Notes under the pieces: generated by a model
Database searches by the model: none
The model's input: the letters and a program-made list of their open reading frames with translations, nothing else
Told to the model about the DNA's origin: nothing
Program-made: the position numbers and the translations under genes
Shown: positions 37,242 through 46,125 of the stretch, piece by piece
How the letters are laid out: every line of letters starts with the position of its first letter
How positions within the stretch are numbered: position 1 is the first letter of the stretch
Source of the DNA: Bdellovibrio sp. GT3
Lineage (GTDB): Bacteria; Bdellovibrionota; Bdellovibrionia; Bdellovibrionales; Bdellovibrionaceae
Direction: 5' to 3'
NCBI RefSeq assembly: GCF_037996765.1
Contig: NZ_JBBNAD010000005.1
Location: 590,001-654,000, forward strand
DNA: 64,000 nucleotides

Positions 37242-38594
37242 ATGATGAAAAGACTCGTTATACTACTCGCTTGTTTCGGATTGGTTGCTAACCTTAGTGC
37301 CTGCAGCCTATTTAGCAAGGATTCCTCTTCAGGAGAAGAAGTTACATCTGACTTTGATTCTGCTGACTTGGAAAAACTAGAAGGCGATCAAGCACTGGAT
37401 ACTGGAATCGAAGGTGAAGCCGGCGCAGTTGCCTCTTCTGACCAACTTCCAGAAGATGCTCTTGGCGAAACACAACCAGACATGGCAGCAGCTCCAAGTG
37501 ATGTGCCTGCTGAAGCTCCTGCAGAACCTCAAATTGCTGAACTTCCTGCAGATCCATTTGCACCACAACCGGATGCACCGGCAGATATGCCAACTGATAC
37601 TGCAGCTTCTTCAGTACCAGAGCCAACAATGCCTGATACTTCTTCTTCAATGCCAGAGTCAACAAGCACGGCTTCAACTACATACGTGGATGAATCGTCT
37701 GAACCAGCTCCAGCGAAAGTATCCACTCCATTGCAAAAAGTTGCGACGGCTCCTTGGCAGGTTGGAAAAACCTGGTACAACACAGTTTACTTTGCCCGCC
37801 CAGGTGATTCTCTTAAGAGCATCAGCAATATGATCTATGGTAATGGTAAAAAAGTTGGCGAGCTTAAAAAGGGCAACCCGACACTTGCTTCACGCGGTGT
37901 AAAACCAGGTGATAAAGTTTATTACAACTCTCCTCACCGTTCCGATGATTCTGGTCGTTTGATCACTTATTACGAAGACAATGGTGTTCAGCCTGAAGTT
38001 TACACGGCTAAAGAAGGCGACAACATCAGAGCAGTTTCCAAAGATCTTTTGGGTTATGACAGTGCATGGAAAGAAGTTTGGGCAAGCAACTCTGTTGAAT
38101 CCAAACAAGAAATCCCAGCTGGTACTCAATTGCAATACTGGAAAGGTGGCCAAGTTGCCGCAGCTCCGACTCAGCAACAAGAGGTAGCGGCAGCTGCTCC
38201 AGCAGAAATGCCGGAAGCTCCTGCAATGCCAGAGGCTCCGCCGATGCCAGAAGCTCCGCCACAACAGGCAGCTGCTGATATCCCGCCTCCACCACAAGAC
38301 ATGATGGCTCCGCCAGTACCAGATGCACAGATGGCTCCTCCACCTCCACCGCCAGAAATGGCTCAGGATATGGCGCCACCTCCGCCTCCGCCACCAATGC
38401 CAGCTATGAATCCTCCAACACCGCCGCAAGACGAAGTTGCAGGAACAGGCGCAATGGACAACGACACGACAATGGCTTTGGGTGTAGTTGGTTTGGCAGC
38501 AGCAGGTCTTGCAATCTTGATCGTGATGAGAAAGAAACGCAGACAGCGTGAGCTTGAGCAGCAGTCTATGGACAACACTCACGTAGGCACTTAG
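37242..38594 (+). CDS. LysM lipoprotein with C-terminal transmembrane helix
   Basis: A 450-residue exported protein. Lipobox LSAC puts a lipidated cysteine at about residue 21. A Pro/Ala/Glu-rich stalk (about 60-165) leads to two LysM-like domains (about 182-232, YFARPGDSLKSISNMIYG; about 243-290, YTAKEGDNIRAVSKDLLG) that would bind peptidoglycan. A second Pro/Met-rich stretch is followed by a hydrophobic helix and the basic tail RKKRRQRE. I prefer ATG 37242 with AAGGA six bases upstream; the frame is open to 37185. Possession of a lipid anchor and a C-terminal helix in one protein is unusual. Confidence 0.88.
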   Translation: MMKRLVILLACFGLVANLSACSLFSKDSSSGEEVTSDFDSADLEKLEGDQALDTGIEGEAGAVASSDQLPEDALGETQPDMAAAPSDVPAEAPAEPQIAELPADPFAPQPDAPADMPTDTAASSVPEPTMPDTSSSMPESTSTASTTYVDESSEPAPAKVSTPLQKVATAPWQVGKTWYNTVYFARPGDSLKSISNMIYGNGKKVGELKKGNPTLASRGVKPGDKVYYNSPHRSDDSGRLITYYEDNGVQPEVYTAKEGDNIRAVSKDLLGYDSAWKEVWASNSVESKQEIPAGTQLQYWKGGQVAAAPTQQQEVAAAAPAEMPEAPAMPEAPPMPEAPPQQAAADIPPPPQDMMAPPVPDAQMAPPPPPPEMAQDMAPPPPPPPMPAMNPPTPPQDEVAGTGAMDNDTTMALGVVGLAAAGLAILIVMRKKRRQRELEQQSMDNTHVGT

Positions 38595-38599
38595 TCGAC

Positions 38600-38626
38600 A
38601 ATCGACAATTGAAAATTGAAAATGGA
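38600..38626 (+). repeat. 27-base motif, copy 1
   Basis: Lies between a stop codon and an intrinsic terminator. It matches the segment 41229-41255 at 23 of 27 bases, and both copies can form a small hairpin (here CAATT/AATTG). Confidence 0.45.
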
Positions 38627-38633
38627 TTAAAAG

Positions 38634-38666
38634 AAAAGAGCCCGCTTTATCAGCGGGCTCTTTTTA
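38634..38666. terminator. Bidirectional intrinsic terminator
   Basis: Stem AAAAGAGCCCGCT (38634-38646) with AGCGGGCTCTTTT (38652-38664), loop TTATC, T-rich after the stem on both strands. It separates the LysM gene from the convergent PilZ gene. Confidence 0.9.
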
Positions 38667-38697
38667 TTAGTTATTCAACAACGAGCTACCGTTAAGA

Positions 38698-39066
38698 CTA
38701 TCCGACCTTTTTAAAGATCGAATCCATCACTGAACGCGATTCAGTGCGACCGTTCTCAACAAAGTAAATCAAATCATCAACGATTTGCACATCTCTGTTG
38801 TTCACGGGCATGAACTTCACGCCGCATCCGATTGAGTTTGCCCAAATAACGTGAGCAGCAACCTTGCGCTCTCTTCCAGCAACGATAAAAATCAGATGCA
38901 ATTTTTCGTTGGCTCTAACCATTCCGCCTGCGAACTCTAAAAAGGCTCCCGAGATGCTGATATTCTTAAGCGTGCCTGTAGTCTCCTCACGCGCATAATT
39001 ACGCTTGAAAGAAACCTCTAGGTTTAGAGGGGTTCTTGGTGCTGGAACTTTTAAAGTGTCCTCCAC
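38698..39066 (-). CDS. PilZ-domain protein
   Basis: A 122-residue protein consisting mainly of a PilZ domain: basic RNYAREE ahead of the beta barrel and LKNISISGAFLEF, which corresponds to the (D/N)xSxxG motif for cyclic-di-GMP. The upstream RxxxR motif is not perfect, so binding is likely but not certain. Start is GTG 39066 with AAGGAG five bases upstream. Monocistronic, divergent from rho. Confidence 0.86.
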   Translation of the reverse strand: MEDTLKVPAPRTPLNLEVSFKRNYAREETTGTLKNISISGAFLEFAGGMVRANEKLHLIFIVAGRERKVAAHVIWANSIGCGVKFMPVNNRDVQIVDDLIYFVENGRTESRSVMDSIFKKVG

Positions 39067-39068
39067 AT

Positions 39069-39437
39069 TAACTCCTTATTTTGCTTAAAGTAGCTATTAA
39101 CCTTTCGGAATTGCGGGCAAAAAATTAAGAGCTTGGCACGAAAATATCCGAAAATTATGGTTACAGCGCGATAACGGGGGTGTCTCATAAAGATACTTAA
39201 CCCATTGAAATTGTGAAGTTTTACACTAACTCAAAGAGTCTCAATATTAGGCGTTTCAGGACCCATTTGAAATGTGAGACGGCTCGGGAAATGCGACCTC
39301 AGCAATTGCTTTTCCCATTGACAACACCCCCGCGTTTCTAGGAAATTGGGGTAAAGCACACAGTAATAGGTCCAGTCGGACCCTACTTCCTAAAGATCTC
39401 TCTTTTTCTTTTTTTAAATCCCACAAGGAGAATTCGT
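39069..39437. other. Intergenic region between PilZ gene and rho
   Basis: About 370 bases without a gene. A TTGACA at 39318-39323 could be a -35 element, but no good -10 hexamer stands 16-18 bases on. A T-rich stretch (39400-39417) precedes the AAGGAG site of rho. The length would fit a rho leader subject to autoregulation; I see no defined structure. Confidence 0.4.
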
Positions 39438-41204
39438 TTGTCCGAACCAAAAGATTCACAAGGCGTTGAAGTCGTTAAGAAACGTACTCGTACGACAAAA
39501 TCTGCCGATGCAGCACCAGTAGATGCTGCCCCAGAGGCTAAAGCCGCACCTGTTGCCGCTGAACCTCCAAAAGAACAAGCCGCTGCCCCAGCACCTGCTG
39601 CTGAAGCCTCCGCAGCTGCTCCAGGCGCTCCACAAGAGCCGCAACAACAGCAACAGCAACAACAAAGACAAGATCGCCCGCAACAACACCAACGTCGTGA
39701 GTTCCGTCCGAACAATCGCGACAATAGAGATAACCGCGACCGCGGTGATCGTGGCGACCGTAATGACAGAAATGACCGTGGAGATCGTAATGATCGCAAT
39801 CGTCATGACCGTGATCGTGGCAACAATCAACGTCGCGACTTCCACCGCAACAGAGAAGATCATCAGCCAGCTGGTGACGATCAAAACGTAACAGCACAAC
39901 CTGATGTTGATTTGGCGGATATTCAGCTGACAGACGAGGAGAAATCCTGGTTGTCATCAAAGGATTTGAAATCCAAAAACATCACGCAGCTGACTGAGCT
40001 TGCAACAAAACTTAAAATCGAAAATGCTGCCGGTCTTCGCCGTCAGGATATGATTTTCGAAATCTTGAAACGTGCAGCTAAACTTGGTCAGGACATTTAC
40101 GGTTCTGGTGTTCTTGAAATCCTGCCAGACGGTTACGGTTTCTTGCGTTCCCCAGACTATAACTACCTACCAGGTCCGGATGATATCTACGTTTCTCCTT
40201 CTCAAATCCGCCGCTTTGGCTTGAGAACAGGTGACACAGTTACCGGTACAGTTCGTCCACCAAAAGAGGGCGAGCGTTACTTTGCGCTTTTGAAAGTTGA
40301 TTCTCTAAACTTCGAGACGACTGAAAAAGGTAAAGACAAAATCCTATTCGACAACTTAACGCCGCTTTACCCAAATCAGCGTTTGAAACTTGAACACAAT
40401 CCAGGCGATTACACGACTCGCGTTGTGGACTTGATGGCGCCACTTGGTAAAGGTCAACGTGCATTGATCGTGGCCCCTCCAAGAACAGGTAAAACAGTTC
40501 TTATGCAACAAATCGCAAACGCGATTACTGCAAATCACCCTGAAGTGAAGTTGATCGTTCTATTGATCGATGAACGTCCGGAAGAGGTGACTGACATGCA
40601 ACGTACTGTAAAAGGTGAAGTTGTATCGTCCACGTTCGACGAGCCACCAACTCGTCACGTTCAGGTTGCAGAGATGGTTATCGAAAAAGCAAAACGTCTG
40701 GTTGAACACAAGCATGACGTTGTTATCTTGCTAGATTCCATCACTCGTTTGGCTCGCGCTTACAATACAGTGGTTCCTCCATCTGGTAAGATCTTATCGG
40801 GTGGTGTGGATTCCAACGCCCTTCACAAACCAAAACGTTTCTTCGGTGCTGCTCGTAACATCGAAGAGGGTGGATCTTTGACGATCATCGCAACTGCATT
40901 GATCGACACTGGTTCTCGTATGGATGAGGTTATCTTCGAGGAATTTAAAGGTACTGGTAATGCCGAGATCCACTTGGATCGTAAGCTTATGGAAAAACGT
41001 ATCTTCCCTTGTATGGACATCAATAAATCAGGCACTCGTAAAGAGGACTTGTTGATTGATAAAGCAGATCTTAACCGTCTGTGGATCCTAAGAAAAGTAT
41101 TGGCACCGATGAACGTTGTCGATGCGATGGACTTCTTGTTGGATAAAGTGGGTAACACGAAATCCAATGCAGACTTCTTGAAAGCGATGTCCGGCAACGG
41201 ATAG
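39438..41204 (+). CDS. rho: Transcription termination factor Rho with long disordered N-terminus
   Basis: A 588-residue hexameric RNA helicase. Residues about 1-155 are low complexity: Ala/Pro/Glu-rich, then eight Gln in a row, then Asp-Arg-Asn repeats (about 92-140), far beyond the E. coli form of 419 residues. The Rho N-terminal domain starts near 165, the cold-shock RNA-binding fold near 225 ([11 protein letters not shown]), and the ATPase has Walker A APPRTGKT (about 346-353). Start is TTG 39438 with AAGGAG upstream. A terminator follows. Confidence 0.96.
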   Translation: MSEPKDSQGVEVVKKRTRTTKSADAAPVDAAPEAKAAPVAAEPPKEQAAAPAPAAEASAAAPGAPQEPQQQQQQQQRQDRPQQHQRREFRPNNRDNRDNRDRGDRGDRNDRNDRGDRNDRNRHDRDRGNNQRRDFHRNREDHQPAGDDQNVTAQPDVDLADIQLTDEEKSWLSSKDLKSKNITQLTELATKLKIENAAGLRRQDMIFEILKRAAKLGQDIYGSGVLEILPDGYGFLRSPDYNYLPGPDDIYVSPSQIRRFGLRTGDTVTGTVRPPKEGERYFALLKVDSLNFETTEKGKDKILFDNLTPLYPNQRLKLEHNPGDYTTRVVDLMAPLGKGQRALIVAPPRTGKTVLMQQIANAITANHPEVKLIVLLIDERPEEVTDMQRTVKGEVVSSTFDEPPTRHVQVAEMVIEKAKRLVEHKHDVVILLDSITRLARAYNTVVPPSGKILSGGVDSNALHKPKRFFGAARNIEEGGSLTIIATALIDTGSRMDEVIFEEFKGTGNAEIHLDRKLMEKRIFPCMDINKSGTRKEDLLIDKADLNRLWILRKVLAPMNVVDAMDFLLDKVGNTKSNADFLKAMSGNG

Positions 41205-41228
41205 CGGGTCACGGGCTTTGCCCGCGAA

Positions 41229-41255
41229 AATCGAGAATCGAAATTCGAAAATGGA
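41229..41255 (+). repeat. 27-base motif, copy 2
   Basis: Second copy of the motif at 38600, again between a stop codon (rho) and its terminator. A hairpin GAAT/ATTC with loop CGAA can form. Confidence 0.45.
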
Positions 41256-41285
41256 AAGGGAGTCGCGAGACTCCCTTTTTCTTTT
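41255..41285 (+). terminator. Intrinsic terminator after rho
   Basis: Stem AAAGGGAGTC (41255-41264) with GACTCCCTTT (41269-41278), GCGA tetraloop of the GNRA type, then a T-rich tract. Confidence 0.9.
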
Positions 41286-41686
41286 TAGCGGCAGTGAGTT
41301 GGTCTTCCGCGGTCGTCAAACATCAAGTTGTCTCGGCAATTTCGTTTGCGGCAGTTTACTTCGTGCATTTTTCCTTTTTTGGGCATGAAGAATCTTCCGT
41401 CGTTGCATTGCTTGGATTGCAAATTCAGATAGCTGTTGTTGGAGCAATAAGTATCGGCAACTCGGGTTCCGTCTGAGCTATAGCAATATGAATTCACCTG
41501 GTAGTAGTTAGATAGATTGGTGCAGTAGCTGTAGTCCACAGCAGTTGAGCCATTGTAGCACTGGCCATTTGAAACCGAGTATGCAGTTGTGGCAGTGGTG
41601 TCACCGCTGCTGCTGCTGCCGCTGTCACAGGAGATCAGAAACAAAGCCAGCAAAGTGGCGCCTATTGATAAGCAGAAATTCTTCAT
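41285..41686 (-). CDS. Small cysteine-rich lipoprotein
   Basis: A 133-residue lipoprotein with lipobox LISC near residue 20, followed by a Ser-rich linker. The mature part contains nine further cysteines and many Tyr, Ser and Asn (for example VDYSYCTNLSNYYQVNSYCY), suggesting a small disulfide-rich extracellular module; the last 30 residues are basic. It is convergent with rho. No recognised family. Confidence 0.75.
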   Translation of the reverse strand: MKNFCLSIGATLLALFLISCDSGSSSSGDTTATTAYSVSNGQCYNGSTAVDYSYCTNLSNYYQVNSYCYSSDGTRVADTYCSNNSYLNLQSKQCNDGRFFMPKKGKMHEVNCRKRNCRDNLMFDDRGRPTHCR

Positions 41687-41805
41687 AAGTGTTCCTCCGA
41701 ATTGTGTCCGGAGGAAGTTATGCCATCGAAATGTGGAATAATTGTGATGATGAGTGTCGCTAAGATTAATTTACAAGAAGGGAGCCTTGATGGGCCCCCT
41801 GTGAA

Positions 41806-42189
41806 TTACTTTAGAATACTGTAGCCGATGCGTGAGCTGAGTTTCTTTTTTAGGTGATCAGTTTCACAACCGCCATACATATTGCCGTTCACGACACCTT
41901 CAAATGGATAAATGAAATCAGACATTCCATCGCTGCCGTTTTTAGAGGTGTCGATCATTAAAGACCCCTGAACGCCGACAACCGTGATCAGAATTTTTCC
42001 GTGCTTGTTAAAAATGACTTTTGCCACGCCCTCTTTGTCGTTGGAGCCTGGTGCGCTATGAACCAATTTATTGGTGTCCGAATTATAAGTGAGGTTAAAG
42101 AACGGCTCGGTGAAGAAGCAGTAGATTTTTTCAGCGCGGGCAGCCTGTGCAGACAGCAAAACCGCGGCGATCGGCATCAATAGTTTCAT
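41806..42189 (-). CDS. Small exported protein of unknown function
   Basis: A 127-residue protein with signal peptide 1-19 (ending ARA). The mature part is beta-rich and has two cysteines (CFFTEPFFNLTY, YGGCETDH) that could pair. The closing residues are basic. AAGGAG precedes the ATG. I do not recognise a family. Confidence 0.75.
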   Translation of the reverse strand: MKLLMPIAAVLLSAQAARAEKIYCFFTEPFFNLTYNSDTNKLVHSAPGSNDKEGVAKVIFNKHGKILITVVGVQGSLMIDTSKNGSDGMSDFIYPFEGVVNGNMYGGCETDHLKKKLSSRIGYSILK

Positions 42190-42499
42190 ATTTAACTCCT
42201 TGGAGGAGGCAATATGTTGGACGTGGCATGGTTACACAAGTTTCAATCAGGCAAGAGTCCCAGAGGGGGCAAGGTCTGGATTTTGGAGGATTCAGGGGCT
42301 ATTGGGGATAAAACTGTGGAAATCCCTAAATTAACCTAATTCATTGATATTATGAGATATTTTATTAACTAGTTGTGGTAGTTTAGGTCTTCGGAGCTGC
42401 CAAAAAAAGCAGCGATTAATGCTCGACAGCGGGAAACCCCTGTGTTACATCCTTACAGCTTAAGACCCACAGGTTAAATTAATTAAAAGGAATCAGGTC
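42190..42499. other. Intergenic region with L31 leader
   Basis: About 310 bases. It holds the ribosome site of the minus-strand gene, a 42-codon open frame at 42214-42342 preceded by GGAGGA, and the L31 leader. In the leader, CCTGTG (42439-42444) can pair with CACAGG (42468-42473), 27 bases before the L31 start, which would suit a ribosomal-protein autoregulatory site. None of this is certain. Confidence 0.35.
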
Positions 42500-42745
42500 A
42501 TGAAACAAAACCTACATCCAAAAGTGAACACAGTCGTATTCAAAGATATTTCTTGCGACTTCATGTTCTTGGGAACATCCACTCTTCATTCTAACGAAAT
42601 GGTTAAATGGGAAGATGGTAAAGAATATCCACTAGTTAAAGTTGAGATCTCTTCAGCGTCTCACCCATTCTTCACTGGTAAACAGCGTGTAATGGATACT
42701 GAAGGTCGTATCGATCGTTTCAAAAAACGTTACGGCAAAAAGTAA
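42500..42745 (+). CDS. rpmE2: 50S ribosomal protein L31 type B
   Basis: An 81-residue ribosomal protein. [19 protein letters not shown] and [31 protein letters not shown] are type-B L31 signatures. It lacks the four zinc-binding cysteines of type A L31, keeping just one Cys, so it is the zinc-independent form. AAAGGAA precedes the ATG. Confidence 0.96.
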   Translation: MKQNLHPKVNTVVFKDISCDFMFLGTSTLHSNEMVKWEDGKEYPLVKVEISSASHPFFTGKQRVMDTEGRIDRFKKRYGKK

Positions 42746-42780
42746 ATTGCAGACCTCCTTCAGGAGGACTCTCTTATGTG

Positions 42781-42812
42781 AAATGCGGTTCCTCATTCGA
42801 ACCGCATTTTCA
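42781..42812 (+). terminator. Intrinsic terminator after L31 gene
   Basis: Stem AAATGCGGTTC (42781-42791) with GAACCGCATTT (42799-42809), loop of seven, then a short interrupted T tract. Confidence 0.75.
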
Positions 42813-42862
42813 TTTCTGAATACCAACTTGATCTTACAGCAGCAGACCTAGGAGCAATCCCC

Positions 42863-43936
42863 ATGTTCTCGAAATTGGAAGAAGTTGAATCACGCTACGA
42901 AGAAGTGAATCTGTCACTTCAGCGCCCGGATATTGCTTCAAACCAAACACAATACCGCGCTCTAATGAAAGAGCTAGGGAACCTGGAAAAGATTGTGATT
43001 CCATTCCGCGACTATAAGAAAAAAACTGAGAATCTAAAAGCCAGCAAAGAACTTTTGACGGCCGAACAAGATCCAGAAATGCGCGAGTTGATCCGTGAAG
43101 AAGTGAAAGAGTTGGAAGCAGCCCTTCCAGCACTTGAAGCAGAACTAAAAATCGCATTGATCCCGAAAGATCCAAACGACGACAAGAATATCATCTTGGA
43201 GATTCGTGCGGGCGCGGGTGGTGACGAGGCTTCCCTGTTCGCAGAGGAAATGTTCCGCGGTTACACTCACTATGCTTCTTCTCAAGGTTGGAAAGTTGAA
43301 GTCATTTCGTTCTCCGAGGGTAACGTCGGCGGCGCGAAAGAGATCATCGCTTCTGTATCCGGGGATTCTGTATTCAGTAAATTGAAATTCGAATCTGGCG
43401 TTCACCGCGTTCAGCGTGTTCCAGCTACTGAGGCTGCGGGTCGTATTCATACGTCCACCGTAACAGTTGCTGTGATCCCTGAGGTGGAAATCAAAGAAGT
43501 GAACATCCCAATGTCTGACGTGCGCATTGAAACTATGCGTTCCCAGGGTTCGGGTGGTCAGTCCGTAAATAGAACTGAATCTGCAGTGCGTGTTGTGCAT
43601 TTGCCAACAGGTCTTGATGTGAAGTGCCAAGAGGGTAAATCCCAATCGGCCAACAGAGAGCGTGCTTTCCAGATCCTTTACGCGAAACTTCAGCAGATCG
43701 AAGACGACAAAGCTCGTAAAGAAGCTTCTGACGTTCGTTTGGACCAAATCGGTACCGGCGATCGCTCTGAGCGCATCCGTACTTACAACTTCCCTCAGAC
43801 CCGTATCACTGATCACCGTATCGGTCTTACGATCCATCAGCTGGATCAAGTCATGAGCGGATCTTTTGGGTTGCTGATTGACCCACTCGTTGCTAACTTC
43901 CAAGCAGAGGCACTTAAAAAACAAACCTCTGCTTAG
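42863..43936 (+). CDS. prfA: Peptide chain release factor 1
   Basis: A 357-residue release factor reading UAA and UAG. The GGQ tripeptide that triggers peptide release is at 231-233, and the stop-codon-reading PAT tripeptide at 187-189 identifies RF1 rather than RF2. Its modifying enzyme PrmC is encoded immediately after (5 bases), a conserved pairing. Confidence 0.97.
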   Translation: MFSKLEEVESRYEEVNLSLQRPDIASNQTQYRALMKELGNLEKIVIPFRDYKKKTENLKASKELLTAEQDPEMRELIREEVKELEAALPALEAELKIALIPKDPNDDKNIILEIRAGAGGDEASLFAEEMFRGYTHYASSQGWKVEVISFSEGNVGGAKEIIASVSGDSVFSKLKFESGVHRVQRVPATEAAGRIHTSTVTVAVIPEVEIKEVNIPMSDVRIETMRSQGSGGQSVNRTESAVRVVHLPTGLDVKCQEGKSQSANRERAFQILYAKLQQIEDDKARKEASDVRLDQIGTGDRSERIRTYNFPQTRITDHRIGLTIHQLDQVMSGSFGLLIDPLVANFQAEALKKQTSA

Positions 43937-43941
43937 GTTGA

Positions 43942-44823
43942 ATGAAACTCAAAGAAGTACTCGACAAAACCACTGCCTTTTTCAAAGACAAGAAAATAGA
44001 GACTCCGCGCCTTGATGCGGAGTTGTTGTTCGCTCATTCCTTAAAACTTGAGCGTATTCAGCTATACCTTAAATTCGACCAGCCTTTATCCGAGGCAGAG
44101 TTGTCAGGATTGCGCGAGTTAGTTCGTCGTCGTGGTCAGGGTGAGCCGGTGGCTTATATTCTGGGCTACCGTGATTTCTATAAATCCCGCTTTGAAGTCA
44201 GCCCCGCGACCCTTATTCCCCGCCCTGAAACGGAACAAATCGTTGAAGAGGTACTGGCTTGGGCAAAAGACAAAGAAAAGCCTTATACGATCGTTGACCT
44301 GGGAACAGGCACGGGCTGCCTGGGGCTGAGCATCCTTAAGGAATTGCCAAATGCAAAACTGGTTTCCGTGGATATGTCGGCGGAGGCCATTGAGGTCGCA
44401 AAACGCAATGCTGCGAATTTGGGACTCGCGGATCGTGTGAAATTTGTTAATATTGATGCTGCTAATGTTGATCTTGTTATGGAATCTTGCAGGAACTTCA
44501 TGGGACAGAACACGATAGACATATTAGTCTCTAATCCTCCCTATATTGCAAAAGACGACCCCGCAGTTCAGGAGAACGTAAGAAAGTTCGAACCATCCGC
44601 TGCACTATTCGCAGAAGAAAATGGATTAGCACTTTTGAAATCGTGGACCAAGGCGTATGCCCCCTTCCTATCGTCCGAATCGGTGACGATGATGGAAATG
44701 GGCATGAGCCAGGGCTCTGTTATGCAGGGCTGTTATACTGATTTGGATATTTTTAAAAACGTGCGTGTATTGAAGGATCTTTCAGGACTTGATCGAGTGA
44801 TCACAGGAGTTAAGCATGGATAA
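43942..44823 (+). CDS. prmC: Release factor glutamine methyltransferase
   Basis: A 293-residue SAM-dependent enzyme that N5-methylates the Gln of the GGQ motif in release factors. SAM-binding motif DLGTGTGCLGL (119-129) and the catalytic NPPY (198-201) are complete. It lies between prfA and murA, overlapping the latter by eight bases. Confidence 0.95.
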   Translation: MKLKEVLDKTTAFFKDKKIETPRLDAELLFAHSLKLERIQLYLKFDQPLSEAELSGLRELVRRRGQGEPVAYILGYRDFYKSRFEVSPATLIPRPETEQIVEEVLAWAKDKEKPYTIVDLGTGTGCLGLSILKELPNAKLVSVDMSAEAIEVAKRNAANLGLADRVKFVNIDAANVDLVMESCRNFMGQNTIDILVSNPPYIAKDDPAVQENVRKFEPSAALFAEENGLALLKSWTKAYAPFLSSESVTMMEMGMSQGSVMQGCYTDLDIFKNVRVLKDLSGLDRVITGVKHG

Positions 44824-46069
44824 AATGGTTGTGATGGGCAACGGCCCACTAAAAGGTACAGTGGCAGCAAGCGGCGCAAAGAACGCAGCTTTGCCAATTC
44901 TGTTTTCTACATTGCTTGCTGAAGGCAATCACGTATTCACAAACATGCCGAAGCTTAAGGATATCGAATCCACTTCTGAACTATTGAACAGCTTGGGCTG
45001 CGAAACAAAATGGGTTGGTGAAGAGTTCCACGTGAACGTCAGCAAGCCGGCTTCTTTCGAAGCTTCTTACGACCTGGTTCGTAAAATGCGCGCAAGCTTT
45101 CTGTGCATGGGTCCGATGCTGGCAAAATATGGTGAGGCCGTGGTTTCTCAACCAGGTGGTTGTGCCATTGGTTCTCGTCCGATTGACCTGCACTTGGATG
45201 GTTTTAAAGCACTGGGTGCCACGATCACACAAAAAGAAGGTTACGTTCATGCGGGCTCTCCGAAACTTCAAGGTTCAACATTCTTGTTTGAAACTGTGAC
45301 AGTGGGTGGAACAGAGAACGTGATGATGGCTGCAACTCTTGCCAAGGGTGTGACTATCCTTGAAAACGCAGCCAAAGAACCAGAGATCGTGGATCTTGCA
45401 GAGTACCTAAACAAAATGGGTGCAAAGATCACAGGTCACGGAACTTCCGTTATCCGTATTGAAGGCGTTGAAAAACTAACTCCAGCAAAACATTCCATCA
45501 TGCCCGATCGTATCGAGGCAGGAACTTTGTTGATCGCAGGCGCGATCACAAAAGGCCAAGTGACAGTCACTAAGTGTGTACCAGCTCACTTGGAAGCTTT
45601 GATTTTGAAAATGCGCGAATCCGGTTTCAAAATCGAAACCACTAAAGATTCCATGACAGTATTCCCGGCAGACAAATGGGAAGCAGTTGACGTAACAACG
45701 GCTCCTCACCCATTGTTCCCAACAGATCTTCAGGCGCAATTCATGGCTTTGATGACTGTTGCGAATGGTACAAGCGTGATCACCGAAACAGTTTTCGAAA
45801 ACCGTTTCATGCACGTTACTGAACTTTGCCGTTTAGGTTCAGACATCACACCAAAAACCAGAGTGGCTGTTATCCGCGGCAACCCAGGCAAACTGACTGG
45901 TGCGCCAGTGATGGCAACAGACCTTCGTGCTTCAGCTTCATTGGTGCTAGCAGGCCTAGTAGCATCCGGCGAAACAGTAGTAAGCCGCATCTATCACTTG
46001 GATCGTGGTTACGAAAAACTAGAAGACAAACTGTCTTCCCTAGGCGCAAACATCCGTCGCCAAGAATAG
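44816..46069 (+). CDS. murA: UDP-N-acetylglucosamine 1-carboxyvinyltransferase
   Basis: A 417-residue enzyme for the first committed step of peptidoglycan synthesis. Opening [23 protein letters not shown] and the catalytic loop with Cys116 in [14 protein letters not shown] are typical; presence of Cys (not Asp) is the fosfomycin-sensitive form. Its start overlaps prmC by eight bases, so it ends the prfA-prmC-murA operon before a strong terminator. Confidence 0.97.
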   Translation: MDKMVVMGNGPLKGTVAASGAKNAALPILFSTLLAEGNHVFTNMPKLKDIESTSELLNSLGCETKWVGEEFHVNVSKPASFEASYDLVRKMRASFLCMGPMLAKYGEAVVSQPGGCAIGSRPIDLHLDGFKALGATITQKEGYVHAGSPKLQGSTFLFETVTVGGTENVMMAATLAKGVTILENAAKEPEIVDLAEYLNKMGAKITGHGTSVIRIEGVEKLTPAKHSIMPDRIEAGTLLIAGAITKGQVTVTKCVPAHLEALILKMRESGFKIETTKDSMTVFPADKWEAVDVTTAPHPLFPTDLQAQFMALMTVANGTSVITETVFENRFMHVTELCRLGSDITPKTRVAVIRGNPGKLTGAPVMATDLRASASLVLAGLVASGETVVSRIYHLDRGYEKLEDKLSSLGANIRRQE

Positions 46070-46092
46070 AAATCTTAGAAATTCTAAAACTA

Positions 46093-46125
46093 AAAAAGGC
46101 AGGATCAAAAATCCTGCCTTTTTGT
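46093..46125. terminator. Bidirectional intrinsic terminator between murA and the Fic gene
   Basis: Stem AAAAAGGCAGGAT (46093-46105) with ATCCTGCCTTTTT (46111-46123), loop CAAAA. T-rich on both strands. Confidence 0.9.

Noticed and set aside
37890-38582. Open frame of 230 residues antisense to the LysM lipoprotein gene, Trp/Arg/His-rich
   Set aside because: It mirrors the Pro/Ala/Met-rich coding strand; composition is odd, with no ribosome site or known motif. A shadow of real coding.
39318-39347. TTGACA as a sigma-70 promoter for rho
   Set aside because: No acceptable -10 hexamer at 16-18 bases; kept as a remark in the intergenic entry.
39640-39840. CAACAG and GACCGT-like repeats that look like a tandem array
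   Set aside because: They are in frame and code the Gln and Arg-Asp-Asn stretches of Rho; no spacers, so not CRISPR.
42754-42767. CCTCC/GGAGG hairpin after the L31 gene as the terminator
   Set aside because: No T run follows; the hairpin at 42781 fits better.
43145-43924. 259-residue minus-strand frame inside prfA
   Set aside because: RF1 motifs GGQ and PAT on the plus strand are decisive.
46067-46086. TAGAA direct and inverted repeats before the murA terminator as a third copy of the 27-base element
   Set aside because: Similar position, but the sequence does not align with the other two copies.
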